Shown here one piece after another: positions 8,022-16,501 of a DNA stretch of 64,000 nt (positions are counted from its first letter, which is position 1; every line of letters starts with the position of its first letter). The notes beneath the pieces were generated by a model. The model worked only from the letters and a program-made list of their open reading frames with translations, was not told the DNA's origin and ran no database searches. Source of the stretch: Anaerolineae bacterium (GTDB lineage Bacteria; Chloroflexota; Anaerolineae; Aggregatilineales; UBA3940); contig JAFGOY010000017.1 of assembly GCA_016926255.1 (NCBI GenBank), positions 1 to 64,000 of the forward strand, given 5' to 3'. Made by a program: the position numbers and the translations under genes.

Positions 8022-8747
8022 ATGGATCGGCCTGAGATAACACGCGAACAGTTCGCCAGAATGATCGACCACTCGATACTCAAACCGACGATGACCCGCG
8101 AAGACACGATCAAGGGCGTCGAGTACGCGCTGGCAGCGGGCGTCGCCTCGGCGACGATCATGCCCTGCTATACGCGGCTGGCCGCCGAAATATTGAAAGG
8201 CTCGTTGGTGATGGTCAACCCGGTGATCTGCTTCCCGCTGGGCTACGACACGACCGAAGTCAAGGCGGCGGCCACACGGCAGGCCATCGACGAGGGCGCG
8301 GACGAGATCGACATGGTGATGAACGTCAGCGCGTTCCTCGGCGGCGAATATGACTTCGTCCAGAACGATATCGCGGCGGTGGTGAAGGCCGCGCAGGGCG
8401 CGCCGGTCAAGGTGATCCTCGAAACCGGCTACCTGGTCGATGATGAGAAAATCACCAGAGCATGCCAGCTTTGCGAGGCGGGCGGGGCAGCGTTCGTCAA
8501 GACCAGTTCGGGGTTTGCACCGTCACCCTGGAAAAGCGAAGCAGGCGATACGGTCGGGTATACACTCGACATCCTCAGGCTGATGCGGGCGAGCGTCAGC
8601 GATAAGGTTCAAGTCAAGGCGGCGCAGGGCGTTCGGAGTCTCAAAGAAGGGCTGGACGCGCTGGCGGCAGGGGCGACCCGCTTCGGGGTCAGCCGGACGG
8701 ATAAAGTGCTGGCCGAATGGGACGCGGCATTCGGCGCGGGTGGTTGA
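8022..8747 (+). CDS. deoC: Deoxyribose-phosphate aldolase
   Basis: A 241-residue class I aldolase that cleaves 2-deoxyribose-5-phosphate to glyceraldehyde-3-phosphate and acetaldehyde in nucleoside breakdown. The Schiff-base lysine is in AFVKTSSGF, the proton-relay Asp in EIDMVMNVS, and the second conserved lysine in VKAAQGVRS. Start: AAGGAG is 7 nt before the ATG at 8022 but only 1 nt before an ATG at 8016, so 8022 is preferred. Cytosolic. No other nucleoside-catabolic gene is next to it. Confidence 0.95.
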   Translation: MDRPEITREQFARMIDHSILKPTMTREDTIKGVEYALAAGVASATIMPCYTRLAAEILKGSLVMVNPVICFPLGYDTTEVKAAATRQAIDEGADEIDMVMNVSAFLGGEYDFVQNDIAAVVKAAQGAPVKVILETGYLVDDEKITRACQLCEAGGAAFVKTSSGFAPSPWKSEAGDTVGYTLDILRLMRASVSDKVQVKAAQGVRSLKEGLDALAAGATRFGVSRTDKVLAEWDAAFGAGG

Positions 8748-8766
8748 CGGCTGGCTGCCGGTTTTA

Positions 8767-9405
8767 TCACGGGGCTTCACGCCTTACCAGGATAGTGAAC
8801 TCGTTCAATCCGTAATCGTGCAGCAGGGCCACCTGTTTCGAGTAATGCTTTTTACAGTGGTCAAAGAGGAAAGACGGGTTGGCATAATACAGGTATTCAC
8901 GCATATATTCGGCGTCCAGATAAGTGGTGAGGAAGCTGACGGCCATCCCGCGAAGGCTGAGTTCCCACAGGCGATTCAATGTATCGAGGACGTATGACAG
9001 CCATTCTTCATTGCTGTTGTCAAGGCGGACACTGAAGATGCCGCTGGCGACGGTGTAGTCGGCGGGGACAAGCTCCCGGTCGTCGGTTACAAATATGCAG
9101 TTCGGCTGGTCGGGATAGTATTTTCGTGCAGCGTCGATCATTGCCGGGGAGACATCGATGCCCACATAGTCGAACTGATAACCACATTCGGTCAGGTATG
9201 TTATCAACGCGCCATAACCGCAGCCGTAATCATTGATCGAGAATGCAACCTGTGGATTCTCGTGCAGCCTGAGCAGCTGCTGAAAACGAAAAAACTGTAA
9301 TTCGGTCGAGTGCCAGTCAACAGCCCAGTGAGTCGCGCCGTGCGCTTCGAGTTTGTCATCATAGAATTCACCGATCTGGTTTTCAATCTTCTCATGGCCG
9401 GTCAT
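8767..9405 (-). CDS. Class I SAM-dependent methyltransferase
   Basis: About 212 residues with a Rossmann-type methyltransferase core: motif I INDYGCGYGALITYL, an acidic loop FDYVGIDVSPAMIDAARKYYP, then VASGIFSVRLD. The substrate is unknown; the LDAEYMREYLYYANPSFLFDHCKK segment is shared by class I methyltransferases of unknown role in many bacteria. AGGA precedes the ATG at 9405; the open frame extends further but without ribosome signals. It is convergent with deoC with only 19 bp between the stops. Confidence 0.8.
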   Translation of the reverse strand: MTGHEKIENQIGEFYDDKLEAHGATHWAVDWHSTELQFFRFQQLLRLHENPQVAFSINDYGCGYGALITYLTECGYQFDYVGIDVSPAMIDAARKYYPDQPNCIFVTDDRELVPADYTVASGIFSVRLDNSNEEWLSYVLDTLNRLWELSLRGMAVSFLTTYLDAEYMREYLYYANPSFLFDHCKKHYSKQVALLHDYGLNEFTILVRREAP

Positions 9406-9538
9406 AGGCATCCTGTCGATAACCATCGCGTGCGATTGTAAAAGGGCGTGCTTTTGTTTCAGTGAGTATACCGGATAAACTGGCCGCGACGATCCCCAAC
9501 ACAGAAATGGAGAGTGTCGAATAGTCAATAGCCTGGCG

Positions 9539-9603
9539 TACCCCCTACGTCCGACCTCCGGTCGGCCACTTCCCCCTGATAGGGGGCAGAGAGAACTGCT
9601 GGC
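9539..9603. repeat. Dispersed CCCCCT...GGGGGCAGAGAG element
   Basis: The 9406-9829 gap contains a copy of a roughly 60-bp element: ACCCCCT, a hairpin (CCGACCTCCGGTCGG), CCACTTCCCCCTGATAGGGGGCAGAGAGAA and GCTGGCTTTT. Near-relatives are at 12890-12945, 14866-14930, 23529-23592 and 35000-35062; they keep the C5 and G5 arms while the inner hairpin varies. The remainder of the gap holds no convincing gene. Confidence 0.65.
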
Positions 9604-9829
9604 TTTTGAATCTCACCTCTATCAATGTGGATACTCCCCAGAAATAGTAAACTTCCCAGAACCCTACACTGTCTTTATGTCGTAGATTACAGGCCAAAGT
9701 TCCTTTGTGCTTTTCCCCGATAGAAAAGAGCTTCCCCAACTGGCGATATCTCTATGATCGGGTGTCGGTGGAGCAATAATCAGGAGGGATGTGGTATTCT
9801 GTACGCAATCTTAATGATAGAGGCAACGT

Positions 9830-10825
9830 ATGATCAGAACCGAAACGCAAACCACCGATCTCACACGCGGCTACACGATTGGGCTGATCGCCGCGTTGAT
9901 CCTGTCACTGACCTCGATCTTCATTCGCCACCTGACGGTCAATTACGGGATTCCGGCGCTGGTACTGGCTTTCTGGCGCGATCTGTTCGTCGTGCTGGTG
10001 CTGACTGCGGCACTGGCGGTGCTGGGAAAGCGCTCGCTGCTGCGCATTGATCGCCGCCACCTTCCCTACTTCGTGATCTACGGGCTGGTGCTGGCGCTGT
10101 TCAACAGCCTGTGGACGCTCTCGGTCGCCCTCAATGGCGCATCGGTGGCGACGGTGCTGGTCTACTGTTCAGCGGCATTCACCGCGCTGCTGGGGTGGGC
10201 GTTTCTCAAGGAAAGCCTGGGCTGGGTGAAAATGGCGGCGGTCGTGTTGAGCGTCGGCGGGTGTGTGCTGGTCGCCGATGCGCTGAATGCAGCCGCCTGG
10301 CAGGTCAATCTGATCGGCATACTGACCGGGATCGCCGCCGGGCTGCTGTACGCAGTCTACAGCCTGATGGGGCGGTCGGGATCACAGAATGGACTGAATA
10401 CCTGGACGATCCTGTTTTACACGTTCAGCTTTGCGACCGGGTTCCTGCTCGTCTTCAACCTGATCCCCGGCGGGCCGCTGCCCGGATCGGCGGCGCAGGC
10501 TGCCGACCTGATGTGGCTGGGGCAGTCGATGGCCGGGTGGGGCATCCTGTTCATCCTCTCGGCGGGGCCGACGCTGGCGGGCTACGGGATGTATGTCCTC
10601 AGTATGAGCTATCTGCCGTCGAGCGTCGCCAACCTGATCGTTTCATTGGAACCGGCCTTCACCGCTGTGATCGCCTATTTCGTGCTGGGCGAAATGCTGA
10701 CCGGGGTGCAGATCGGCGGGAGTTTGATGATATTAGCCGGGGTGGTGCTGCTGCGGATCGGGGAGGCAGAAGGAAAAAGGATAAAGAAAAAAGGGAAAAA
10801 GGAAACACCGATAGAGATATCGTAG
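9830..10825 (+). CDS. EamA/DMT-family transporter
   Basis: A 331-residue membrane protein with about ten hydrophobic helices in two homologous halves, typical of the drug/metabolite transporter superfamily. The second half shows the usual SSVANLIVSLEPAFTAVIAYFVLGEMLTGVQIGGSLMILAGVVLL. Members export small metabolites or amino acids; the substrate is not predictable. GAGG lies 8 nt before the ATG. The C terminus ends in a lysine-rich cytosolic tail (GKRIKKKGKKE) encoded by an A/G-only stretch. Confidence 0.85.
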   Translation: MIRTETQTTDLTRGYTIGLIAALILSLTSIFIRHLTVNYGIPALVLAFWRDLFVVLVLTAALAVLGKRSLLRIDRRHLPYFVIYGLVLALFNSLWTLSVALNGASVATVLVYCSAAFTALLGWAFLKESLGWVKMAAVVLSVGGCVLVADALNAAAWQVNLIGILTGIAAGLLYAVYSLMGRSGSQNGLNTWTILFYTFSFATGFLLVFNLIPGGPLPGSAAQAADLMWLGQSMAGWGILFILSAGPTLAGYGMYVLSMSYLPSSVANLIVSLEPAFTAVIAYFVLGEMLTGVQIGGSLMILAGVVLLRIGEAEGKRIKKKGKKETPIEIS

Positions 10826-10869
10826 CACTGTTCATCTGAATATTGATTTAAAGCCAAAAGGGAAGCACC

Positions 10870-12102
10870 ATGACGGACGTTTTGCGCAAACCGGCCTCGA
10901 AGCTGGTGATGATCTGGCTGGCCTGGGCGCTGATCGTGATCGGTTTTCAGGCTTACGCTACTGCCCGGCTGGAACTTCAACCCCCTGACTACGCTCTCAT
11001 CTGGACGCCTGAATCCACGACCCCCGGCAGCCAGGACGACAGAACCTACCTCAACGAACCTTTCATGAACCGGCAGGTGGCATGGGATTCGGAATATTAT
11101 CTCTCAATCGCAACAGGCGGATATGAAGACCCGGAAATCTGGTCGCTGCAATCACCCGATGGACAGTCGCTCTCCGGGAATTATGCATTCTTTCCCTTCT
11201 ACCCGTTCCTGATCAGGATTGTCCGGCTGCCGCTGCTGCTGTTCGGGCTGACACCAATCGGGGCGTCGGCGCTGGGTGGGGTGATCGTCTCATTGCTGGG
11301 CACGCTGACGGCGACGTTCGCCCTCTATGATATGACCCGCGAAGAACTCGAAGAGAAGGGTGCGATCCGCACCGCGTTCTACCTGCTGATCTGCCCCGCC
11401 GGTTTTTTCCTGGCGATGGTCTACACCGAGGGATTGTTCGTCGGGCTGGCCTTCGGGTCTATGGCGCTGGTCAGGCGGAAGCGGTGGGGCTGGTCGGCGC
11501 TGCTGGCCGCCTGCGCCGTGTGGACGCGGTCGGTGGGGGTGGCGCTGGTCGTGCCGCTGGCGGTCGCGTGGCTTAAAGAGATCGACTGGAAACACTTCTC
11601 GCTGAAACCCTTCCCCTGGAAACTGGTCGGCAAGGGGCTGCTTGTCCTGATACCGCTGGCCGCCTACTGGTTGTGGCGGCGCTTCTTCAACATCGAGTTT
11701 ACGCTGCTGGAGTATTTCTACTTTGGGCGCGAACGATTCGCATGGCAGAAGGCACGCGAGGGCTGGGAATATGCTTATGCGATGTTCAGAGACGGGCACA
11801 TCCAATCGACGGCCTACTATGGGCTGGAATTCGCGGCGACGATCTTCGGGACACTGGCCTGCCTGCTGACCCTGCGGAAGTATCCGGGCGTGTCGCTGTT
11901 CGGGCTGGTGGCGATATTCATTGCCGTGACGAGCGGTGCGCCGCAGGGGATGCATCGCTACGTGATGGTCGCCCCGGCGGTGTTCGTCGTGTTGAGCCGG
12001 GCGGGGCGCAGCGAGGTTTTCGACCGGGCGTGGACGATCCTCAGCACGCTGTTGATGGGGCTGTATGCGATGCTGTATGCATTCGATTTCTGGGCTGGCT
12101 GA
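10870..12102 (+). CDS. PIG-V/GT76-like membrane mannosyltransferase
   Basis: A 410-residue polytopic protein. After a first membrane helix the lumenal loop carries WDSEYYLSIATGGY and NYAFFPFYPFLIR, followed by LICPAGFFLAMVYTEGLFVGLAFGSMAL and AACAVWTRSVGVAL. This order is that of the PIG-V-like GT-C glycosyltransferases, with an Asp in the first loop as catalytic candidate. It probably adds a sugar from a lipid-linked donor on the outer face of the membrane. AAGGGAAG precedes the ATG. The next gene starts 15 bp later, so they are likely co-transcribed. Confidence 0.8.
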   Translation: MTDVLRKPASKLVMIWLAWALIVIGFQAYATARLELQPPDYALIWTPESTTPGSQDDRTYLNEPFMNRQVAWDSEYYLSIATGGYEDPEIWSLQSPDGQSLSGNYAFFPFYPFLIRIVRLPLLLFGLTPIGASALGGVIVSLLGTLTATFALYDMTREELEEKGAIRTAFYLLICPAGFFLAMVYTEGLFVGLAFGSMALVRRKRWGWSALLAACAVWTRSVGVALVVPLAVAWLKEIDWKHFSLKPFPWKLVGKGLLVLIPLAAYWLWRRFFNIEFTLLEYFYFGRERFAWQKAREGWEYAYAMFRDGHIQSTAYYGLEFAATIFGTLACLLTLRKYPGVSLFGLVAIFIAVTSGAPQGMHRYVMVAPAVFVVLSRAGRSEVFDRAWTILSTLLMGLYAMLYAFDFWAG

Positions 12103-12117
12103 TCGGGGGAGCAAATC

Positions 12118-12777
12118 ATGGACGAAAAACAGACTGACTACAAATCGATCATGGGACTGGCCCGCCTGATACTGATCCTGCTGGCGATCCTCGCCGCTGC
12201 GATGCTGGTCTTGATCGTGCGGGGGGTGTTGCTTGATTCGACGATACAGCAGGCAATTCTGGATGTGTACATCAATCTGGATATCCGTCAGGCGGCAGCA
12301 CTCGACTCGCGTATTGACGGGATGATCGCCAGAGCTTATGGCACTCTCGATTTCTTCCTGCCGGTGACGTTGTTGATCGTGCTGGCGACCGTCGTCCTGC
12401 GGGCGATCTGGCTGCGGCGAACATGCCGGAACCTCGCGGCTGCTGGCAGGGTGATCAAGAAAAGCCTGCTGCTGATTCCGATCACGACGCTGGCGGTGTG
12501 GAAGGCGCTCGAAGCAGAAAGCTTCGCCAGCGAGGACGAGGAGCCGACATGCTGGCCGCGCCTGATATGGGTGGGTGCGGTGCTATCTGTGTTGATGGTG
12601 CTGGCATTCGCGTGGTGCGGCTATCTGGTATCGTTTAACCGGATGAATGGATTGATCGACGTATACCAGATCGGGCTGGGGGTGGTATCGATTGGGTGGG
12701 CGTATACCATCTTCCGGGTGGTGGGGCATATCAGCCGGGTACAGGAGCGGATCGCGGGGCGGGGGAATCGGGGTTGA
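12118..12777 (+). CDS. Hypothetical membrane protein
   Basis: A 219-residue protein with four predicted membrane helices (LARLILILLAILAAAMLVLIV; LPVTLLIVLATVVLRAIW; WVGAVLSVLMVLAFAWCGYLV; IGLGVVSIGWAYTIFRVV). A cytosolic middle segment contains the motif NLAAAGRVIKKS and KALEAESFASEDEEPTCWPRLIW, similar in layout to DUF4328-type proteins, though I am unsure. GGGGGAG precedes the ATG. Its coupling to the PIG-V-like gene suggests a membrane or envelope role. Confidence 0.65.
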   Translation: MDEKQTDYKSIMGLARLILILLAILAAAMLVLIVRGVLLDSTIQQAILDVYINLDIRQAAALDSRIDGMIARAYGTLDFFLPVTLLIVLATVVLRAIWLRRTCRNLAAAGRVIKKSLLLIPITTLAVWKALEAESFASEDEEPTCWPRLIWVGAVLSVLMVLAFAWCGYLVSFNRMNGLIDVYQIGLGVVSIGWAYTIFRVVGHISRVQERIAGRGNRG

Positions 12778-12786
12778 CACGGGCGC

Positions 12787-12945
12787 GGGCGACCGCGAGG
12801 GTCGCCCCTACCGTTGTTGGCGTATTCTTTTATCAGTACTTGCCTATCGGGAGTGTCGAATCGCATGACGTGGTAATTTAAGAAGGTTGGCCGACCCCCT
12901 TCGTCGCTTTGCGCCACTTCCCCCTTTCAGGGGGCAGAGAGAATG
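12787..12945. repeat. Intergenic repeat pair (GGGCGACC palindrome and CCCCCTT element)
   Basis: The 12778-12987 gap between convergent genes holds a GGGCGACC..GGGTCGCCCCTAC palindrome (12787-12812) and a copy of the CCCCC..GGGGGCAGAGAG element (about 12890-12945). The same two families recur elsewhere in the window. No gene is seen in between. Confidence 0.65.
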
Positions 12946-12987
12946 CGTGGCGATTGTTGGCACCATCAACCTGTTCGATACGCCCGG

Positions 12988-13890
12988 CTATAGCCAGTTG
13001 ACCCCGGCCAGATCGCGGTGGATTCCGCGCTTCACCTTCAGTTTCGGATAGCCGAGAACCATACAGGAGCAGACCTCGTGGTCGGGTGGAATGTGGAACA
13101 ACTCGCGGAGCTCCGGGGATTTCTCGACGATGGGCGGGATGAGCGATATCCCACTGGCACCCAATCCGAGCGCGTGGGCGGCGATCAGGCCGTAGGTCAG
13201 TGCGATGAACGAGTCCTCGTAGTGGTAGGCTGCATCGTATCGACCGTGGAAGAGGATCATCGCCGGGGCGCCGCGCGTGATCGTGTCGATGCCGGTGGCT
13301 TTCATCATCGGGAGGCGATAGGTCATCGAGGGGATGACGTGGGTATCGAGCGCCTCGAACTTGCTCTGCGATATCCGGCGTTTAATCATCCTGCGCATGA
13401 ACGGGTTTGCGAGCCATTTGCCGAGCTTCTCGTAAAAGTCGACGAGCAGGGGGAGCGCCTGCTCGATGATCGCCCGGTCATCGACGACGGTGATCTCAAG
13501 TTTGTGGGGCGTGAAGCCCATCGGGGCGAGGGTGATCGTCGAGACGATCTGTTCGAGCAGCTCACGCGGGACGGGTTTGTCTTTATAGACCCGCACCGAG
13601 CGGCGGCTGGCGAGCAGATCGGACAGCGCCTCGAAATCGACCGGGCTGCGGGTCAGATCGAAGATGTGGTCGGCGGAAAGCCCGACGACCGAGATCGAGC
13701 CGGAGGGGCAGTAGGCCATGCAGTGCCCGCAGGCCATGCAGAAAGCCGTTCGCTCCGGGTGGATGGCGATCTCGTCTTTCCCGTTGGGAATAAAGATATG
13801 GGTCGGGCAGACCTCGATGCAGATGGCGCAGCCGTCGCAGGTGGCTGTGTCGATGGTCGGGCCTTTGGTGGTGATGGTTTGATCGGTCAT
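12988..13890 (-). CDS. 4Fe-4S ferredoxin-domain nitroreductase
   Basis: A 300-residue fusion. Residues ~10-70 carry two clusters: CDGCAICIEVCP and CMACGHCMAYCP. The rest is an FMN nitroreductase (SRRSVRVYKDKPVPRELLEQI, APMGFTPHKLEITVVDD, GASGISLIPPIVEKSPELRELFHIPPDHEVCSCMVLGYPK). Such proteins move electrons from ferredoxin to FMN and an organic acceptor, usually in anaerobes; the acceptor is unknown. The ATG at 13890 follows AGGA; the longer frame enters repeat DNA. The MerR regulator gene is immediately upstream in the same direction. Confidence 0.88.
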   Translation of the reverse strand: MTDQTITTKGPTIDTATCDGCAICIEVCPTHIFIPNGKDEIAIHPERTAFCMACGHCMAYCPSGSISVVGLSADHIFDLTRSPVDFEALSDLLASRRSVRVYKDKPVPRELLEQIVSTITLAPMGFTPHKLEITVVDDRAIIEQALPLLVDFYEKLGKWLANPFMRRMIKRRISQSKFEALDTHVIPSMTYRLPMMKATGIDTITRGAPAMILFHGRYDAAYHYEDSFIALTYGLIAAHALGLGASGISLIPPIVEKSPELRELFHIPPDHEVCSCMVLGYPKLKVKRGIHRDLAGVNWL

Positions 13891-13914
13891 GGTGGTATCC
13901 TGATTTCTGCTTTT

Positions 13915-14037
13915 CGAGGCCCGGGGCTGAAGCCGCCGGGCTAGAGCGTGATATGCACTTTTTTTGCCCTCACCCCTAAATCCCCTCTCCCTCATGGCGA
14001 GGGGACTTTCTACCCCCAAAGGGGGAGAAAAGTCGAC
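13915..14037. repeat. Two intergenic repeats between merR and nitroreductase genes
   Basis: 13918-13945 holds GGCCCGGGGCTGAAGCCGCCGGGCTAGAG, whose GCCCGG/CCGGGC arms recur at 23655 and 57930. 13970-14037 holds a CCCTCTCCCTCATGGCGAGGGGA segment followed by ACCCCCAAAGGGGGAGAAAAG. Both may shape the 3' or 5' ends of the flanking transcripts. Confidence 0.55.
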
Positions 14038-14045
14038 TCTTATTT

Positions 14046-14750
14046 CTAAGTGTCATCTTCCTTGATATCCCCCATCGCGGCGACGCGGTGCTGGAACAGC
14101 CGGTCGATGATATAGGCACGGCTGAGGCGGGCATTGGCGACCATCCGCAGGGTGATCCGGGCATCCTCGTCGTAGGGCAAAGGCCGGGTGATCTTCGAGC
14201 GGAGGGCGAACTCCTGATCGACGATCTGGTCGCCGAGCGTGACGTAATAAGTGAAATCGTCGATGGCAAAACCGAGGGAGAGCGCCCAGGCGAAGACCTC
14301 ACCCATCTGTACATCGTGGTGATCAAAACGGCCCTCTTCAAGAGGAAGAAGAAGGCGGGCTTTGAGCAGATCATCGAGCTGGGCGGTGGTGAGGCCGGTT
14401 TGTTCACAGAATTGATCCCGGTCGAGCAGACTGTCGTCGGGCGGCGGTGGCCCGAAAACCTGTGTGTTGAGGGCGTAGCGCAGGGCGAGATCGACATCAC
14501 CGCCCCAGCGGTCGAGCAGCGCCTTGATCTCCTCAAGCGAGAGGCGGTGTCGGCGCTGCATCTGCTGGACGAACTGCACAATCGGGATGCATTCGGGATC
14601 GTAGTAGGCCATGTTGGGGCTGGTCCTGACCGGTTCGGGGAGAAGGCCCTGCTGGAGATAATACAGTATGGTCGATTTGGGTACACCGGTCGCGGCGGAG
14701 AGTTCGTTCATCCGCAGGCCGGGTTTGGTCGGATCGGGTTGAGTGTTCAT
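14046..14750 (-). CDS. MerR-family transcriptional regulator
   Basis: A 234-residue regulator. The N-terminal winged helix reads LRMNELSAATGVPKSTILYYLQQGLLPEPVRTSPNMAYYDPECIPIVQFVQQMQRRHRLSLEEIKALLDRWGGD, a classic MerR helix-turn-helix with coiled-coil start. The C-terminal ~150 residues form an effector domain of unknown ligand, with no metal-binding CxxC signature. The start at 14750 is fixed by a promoter whose predicted +1 falls next to the ATG. Context suggests control of the adjacent ferredoxin-nitroreductase gene. Confidence 0.88.
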   Translation of the reverse strand: MNTQPDPTKPGLRMNELSAATGVPKSTILYYLQQGLLPEPVRTSPNMAYYDPECIPIVQFVQQMQRRHRLSLEEIKALLDRWGGDVDLALRYALNTQVFGPPPPDDSLLDRDQFCEQTGLTTAQLDDLLKARLLLPLEEGRFDHHDVQMGEVFAWALSLGFAIDDFTYYVTLGDQIVDQEFALRSKITRPLPYDEDARITLRMVANARLSRAYIIDRLFQHRVAAMGDIKEDDT

Positions 14751-14759
14751 GGTGATTCC

Positions 14760-14802
14760 AGTGTAGAGCGGAAAGCGAAAAGTGTCAAGTGGTACTTTGT
14801 AC
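14760..14802 (-). promoter_or_regulatory. Sigma-70 promoter and GTAC-TTT-GTAC palindrome of merR
   Basis: On the minus strand TTGACA (14788-14783), a 17-nt spacer and TACACT (14765-14760) form a strong promoter. Only nine bases lie between the -10 and the ATG, so the transcript should start at or within a base or two of the start codon. Just upstream of the -35 lies a perfect GTAC-AAA-GTAC inverted repeat (14792-14802), a plausible operator. Confidence 0.75.
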
Positions 14803-14865
14803 TTTTGGGGGATAGGATTCGCGGAACAATCCCGGAGCAATGAATCTCAAGAAAGTGCGATATGA

Positions 14866-14930
14866 CGACCCCCTCTGGGCCTACGGCCCATCTCCCCCAA
14901 ACCTGGGGGCGATCAGGGCTGGCTTTTTTA
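14866..14930. repeat. Copy of CCCCCTCTGGG..GGGGGCGATCAGGG element
   Basis: CCCCCTCTGGGCCTACGGCCCATCTCCCCCAAACCTGGGGGCGATCAGGG-type sequence with nested hairpins (GGGCC/GGCCC and CCCCC/GGGGG) followed by GCTGGCTTTTTT. It is most similar to the copy at 23529-23592. It lies between the merR start and the lipoprotein gene's terminator. Confidence 0.65.
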
Positions 14931-14960
14931 GTGACTATTGAATTACTTTGTCGAGTAATG

Positions 14961-15005
14961 AAAAAAACAGGGCGGGGGACAACCTGTGATCGTACAGCCC
15001 CGCCC
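14961..15005 (-). terminator. Rho-independent terminator of the 15028 lipoprotein gene
   Basis: On the minus strand a GGGCGGGG/CCCCGCCC stem (14970-14977 with 14998-15005) is followed by a run of seven T (complement of 14961-14967). It begins about 22 nt after the lipoprotein stop codon. Confidence 0.75.
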
Positions 15006-15027
15006 CTGCGAGAGAGACGGAATTGAG

Positions 15028-16428
15028 TTATTCGGCGATCCGCCAGACGTGGATCAGCGGCTTATCCTCGTCGCCGAACTGCTCCATGACGTAGAGCAGG
15101 CCGTTGGCCCGGTCGAAGGCGGCGGCACCGAGGCGCTCCTTCATCTGGTCGCCGGGGGAAGCGTTGTAAAGCACATCGTCGACGGAGAGGACGGCGTAGG
15201 GCTGCGACTCGCGTGGATCACGCTCCCCGGTGGCAGCAGCGGCGAGATCGGCGGGATCGTAGAAAATGATCTCCGCTTCGAATGCCGTCGACCACCAGCC
15301 GCGTTCCTCGCAGGCTTCTGGGTAGGGTTCTTCCCAGACGGTGCCGTCGGAGCAGCCGTACCAGTTCTCGCCCAGCCCCTTGTTCCCGACAAAGACAACC
15401 GCCGCCCGGTCACCGGCGGTCAGCCACGCGGCACCATTCCACTCGTCTGAGTTGTGATAGCTGTTGAGCATCGTCCCGTCTTCGGTCATGATGTCGTCGT
15501 AGGTCAGCAGGGTGACGTAGGACAGCGTGGCCCCATCGGCGGGGGGATTGCCCTCCTGCCAGGGCGCGATGGCGAAGATCGACGGCCCTTCCGCCCCCTG
15601 CCCGCCATCACGATAGCGTCCGGTGGCAAGACTGCGTCCCCCGGTGTAAGCGTCGGCCCACTCGGTGGGGATTTCGAACAGGTAGTCACCGGTGACAAAG
15701 TTGAGCAGGTCACCGATCTTCCACAATCCCACCGACTGCGGGTTCGAGAGGTCGAGTTCGGCCCAACCGTGCGTGGCGAATTTATCGACATCGCCCATGT
15801 GCTGCGCCCAGGCAAAATAGAGCTTGCCTGAGTCCTGATCGCCCTGCGCGGGCAGGTATTCGAGGCCAACGCGGGGGATTTCGAGATAGCCGAACATGCC
15901 GCCCTGAATGTCGGCGAAGGGCTGGAGAGTCGAGGCAGTATTCAACTCTTCGAGGTTCTTCGAGGCGGAGATCACCGGCTGGGGAATGTCGATCTCGGAG
16001 ACGTAGGTGTTCCAGTTGTGGCCGGTGCCGAACAGCGAACCGGGGTAGCCGTCGTCCGCGCCGGAGGGATCGCCGTCCGGGTAATAGGTCAATGCGCCGC
16101 CGCTCCACATCCAGCCGATCTCGTCGGGGGCGTCGGAGGGCAGGCGGAACGCACCTTCATAGACGAAGTCTTCGGGCATGATCAGCGCTTCGGGGTTGGA
16201 AGCCGGGGCTGTTGCTTCGGGCGGGCTGACTTCGGCGGCGGGTTCTTCCGCTGACTCGTCAGCGGATTCTTCATCAGGTTCATCGACCGGTTCTGCGGGC
16301 TGATCGTCACCGTCCGGTTCGGCAATCTCATCGATGGGACCTTCCGGATTAGTGGTGGTGGCGGCGTTGCAGGCAAGAATGAACAGGATAGCAATCAGGG
16401 AAAATAAAATCAATCGACGCTTCGACAT
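15028..16428 (-). CDS. Secreted lipoprotein of unknown function
   Basis: A 466-residue protein with signal peptide and lipobox (LIAILFILAC), then an acidic linker of E, D, P and A (about residues 28-80), then a ~380-residue globular domain rich in Trp, Gly and Tyr (WSGGALTYYPDG, GTGHNWNTYVSEIDIP, YWGCSDG-like segments, DRANGLLYVMEQFGDEDKPLIHVWRI). The domain looks like a beta-rich extracellular fold but I do not recognise the family. AAGGAG precedes the ATG. It has its own terminator. Confidence 0.75.
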   Translation of the reverse strand: MSKRRLILFSLIAILFILACNAATTTNPEGPIDEIAEPDGDDQPAEPVDEPDEESADESAEEPAAEVSPPEATAPASNPEALIMPEDFVYEGAFRLPSDAPDEIGWMWSGGALTYYPDGDPSGADDGYPGSLFGTGHNWNTYVSEIDIPQPVISASKNLEELNTASTLQPFADIQGGMFGYLEIPRVGLEYLPAQGDQDSGKLYFAWAQHMGDVDKFATHGWAELDLSNPQSVGLWKIGDLLNFVTGDYLFEIPTEWADAYTGGRSLATGRYRDGGQGAEGPSIFAIAPWQEGNPPADGATLSYVTLLTYDDIMTEDGTMLNSYHNSDEWNGAAWLTAGDRAAVVFVGNKGLGENWYGCSDGTVWEEPYPEACEERGWWSTAFEAEIIFYDPADLAAAATGERDPRESQPYAVLSVDDVLYNASPGDQMKERLGAAAFDRANGLLYVMEQFGDEDKPLIHVWRIAE

Positions 16429-16501
16429 GATCGGCTCCTTATAGCGCCAGTTATTTACAAGATCAGTATATGATGAATCGGGGAGCAGCGCCTATAGCGC
16501 T

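Noticed and set aside
9545-9739. A 64-codon minus-strand frame in the 9.5-kb gap
   Set aside because: It crosses a dispersed repeat and lacks a ribosome site.
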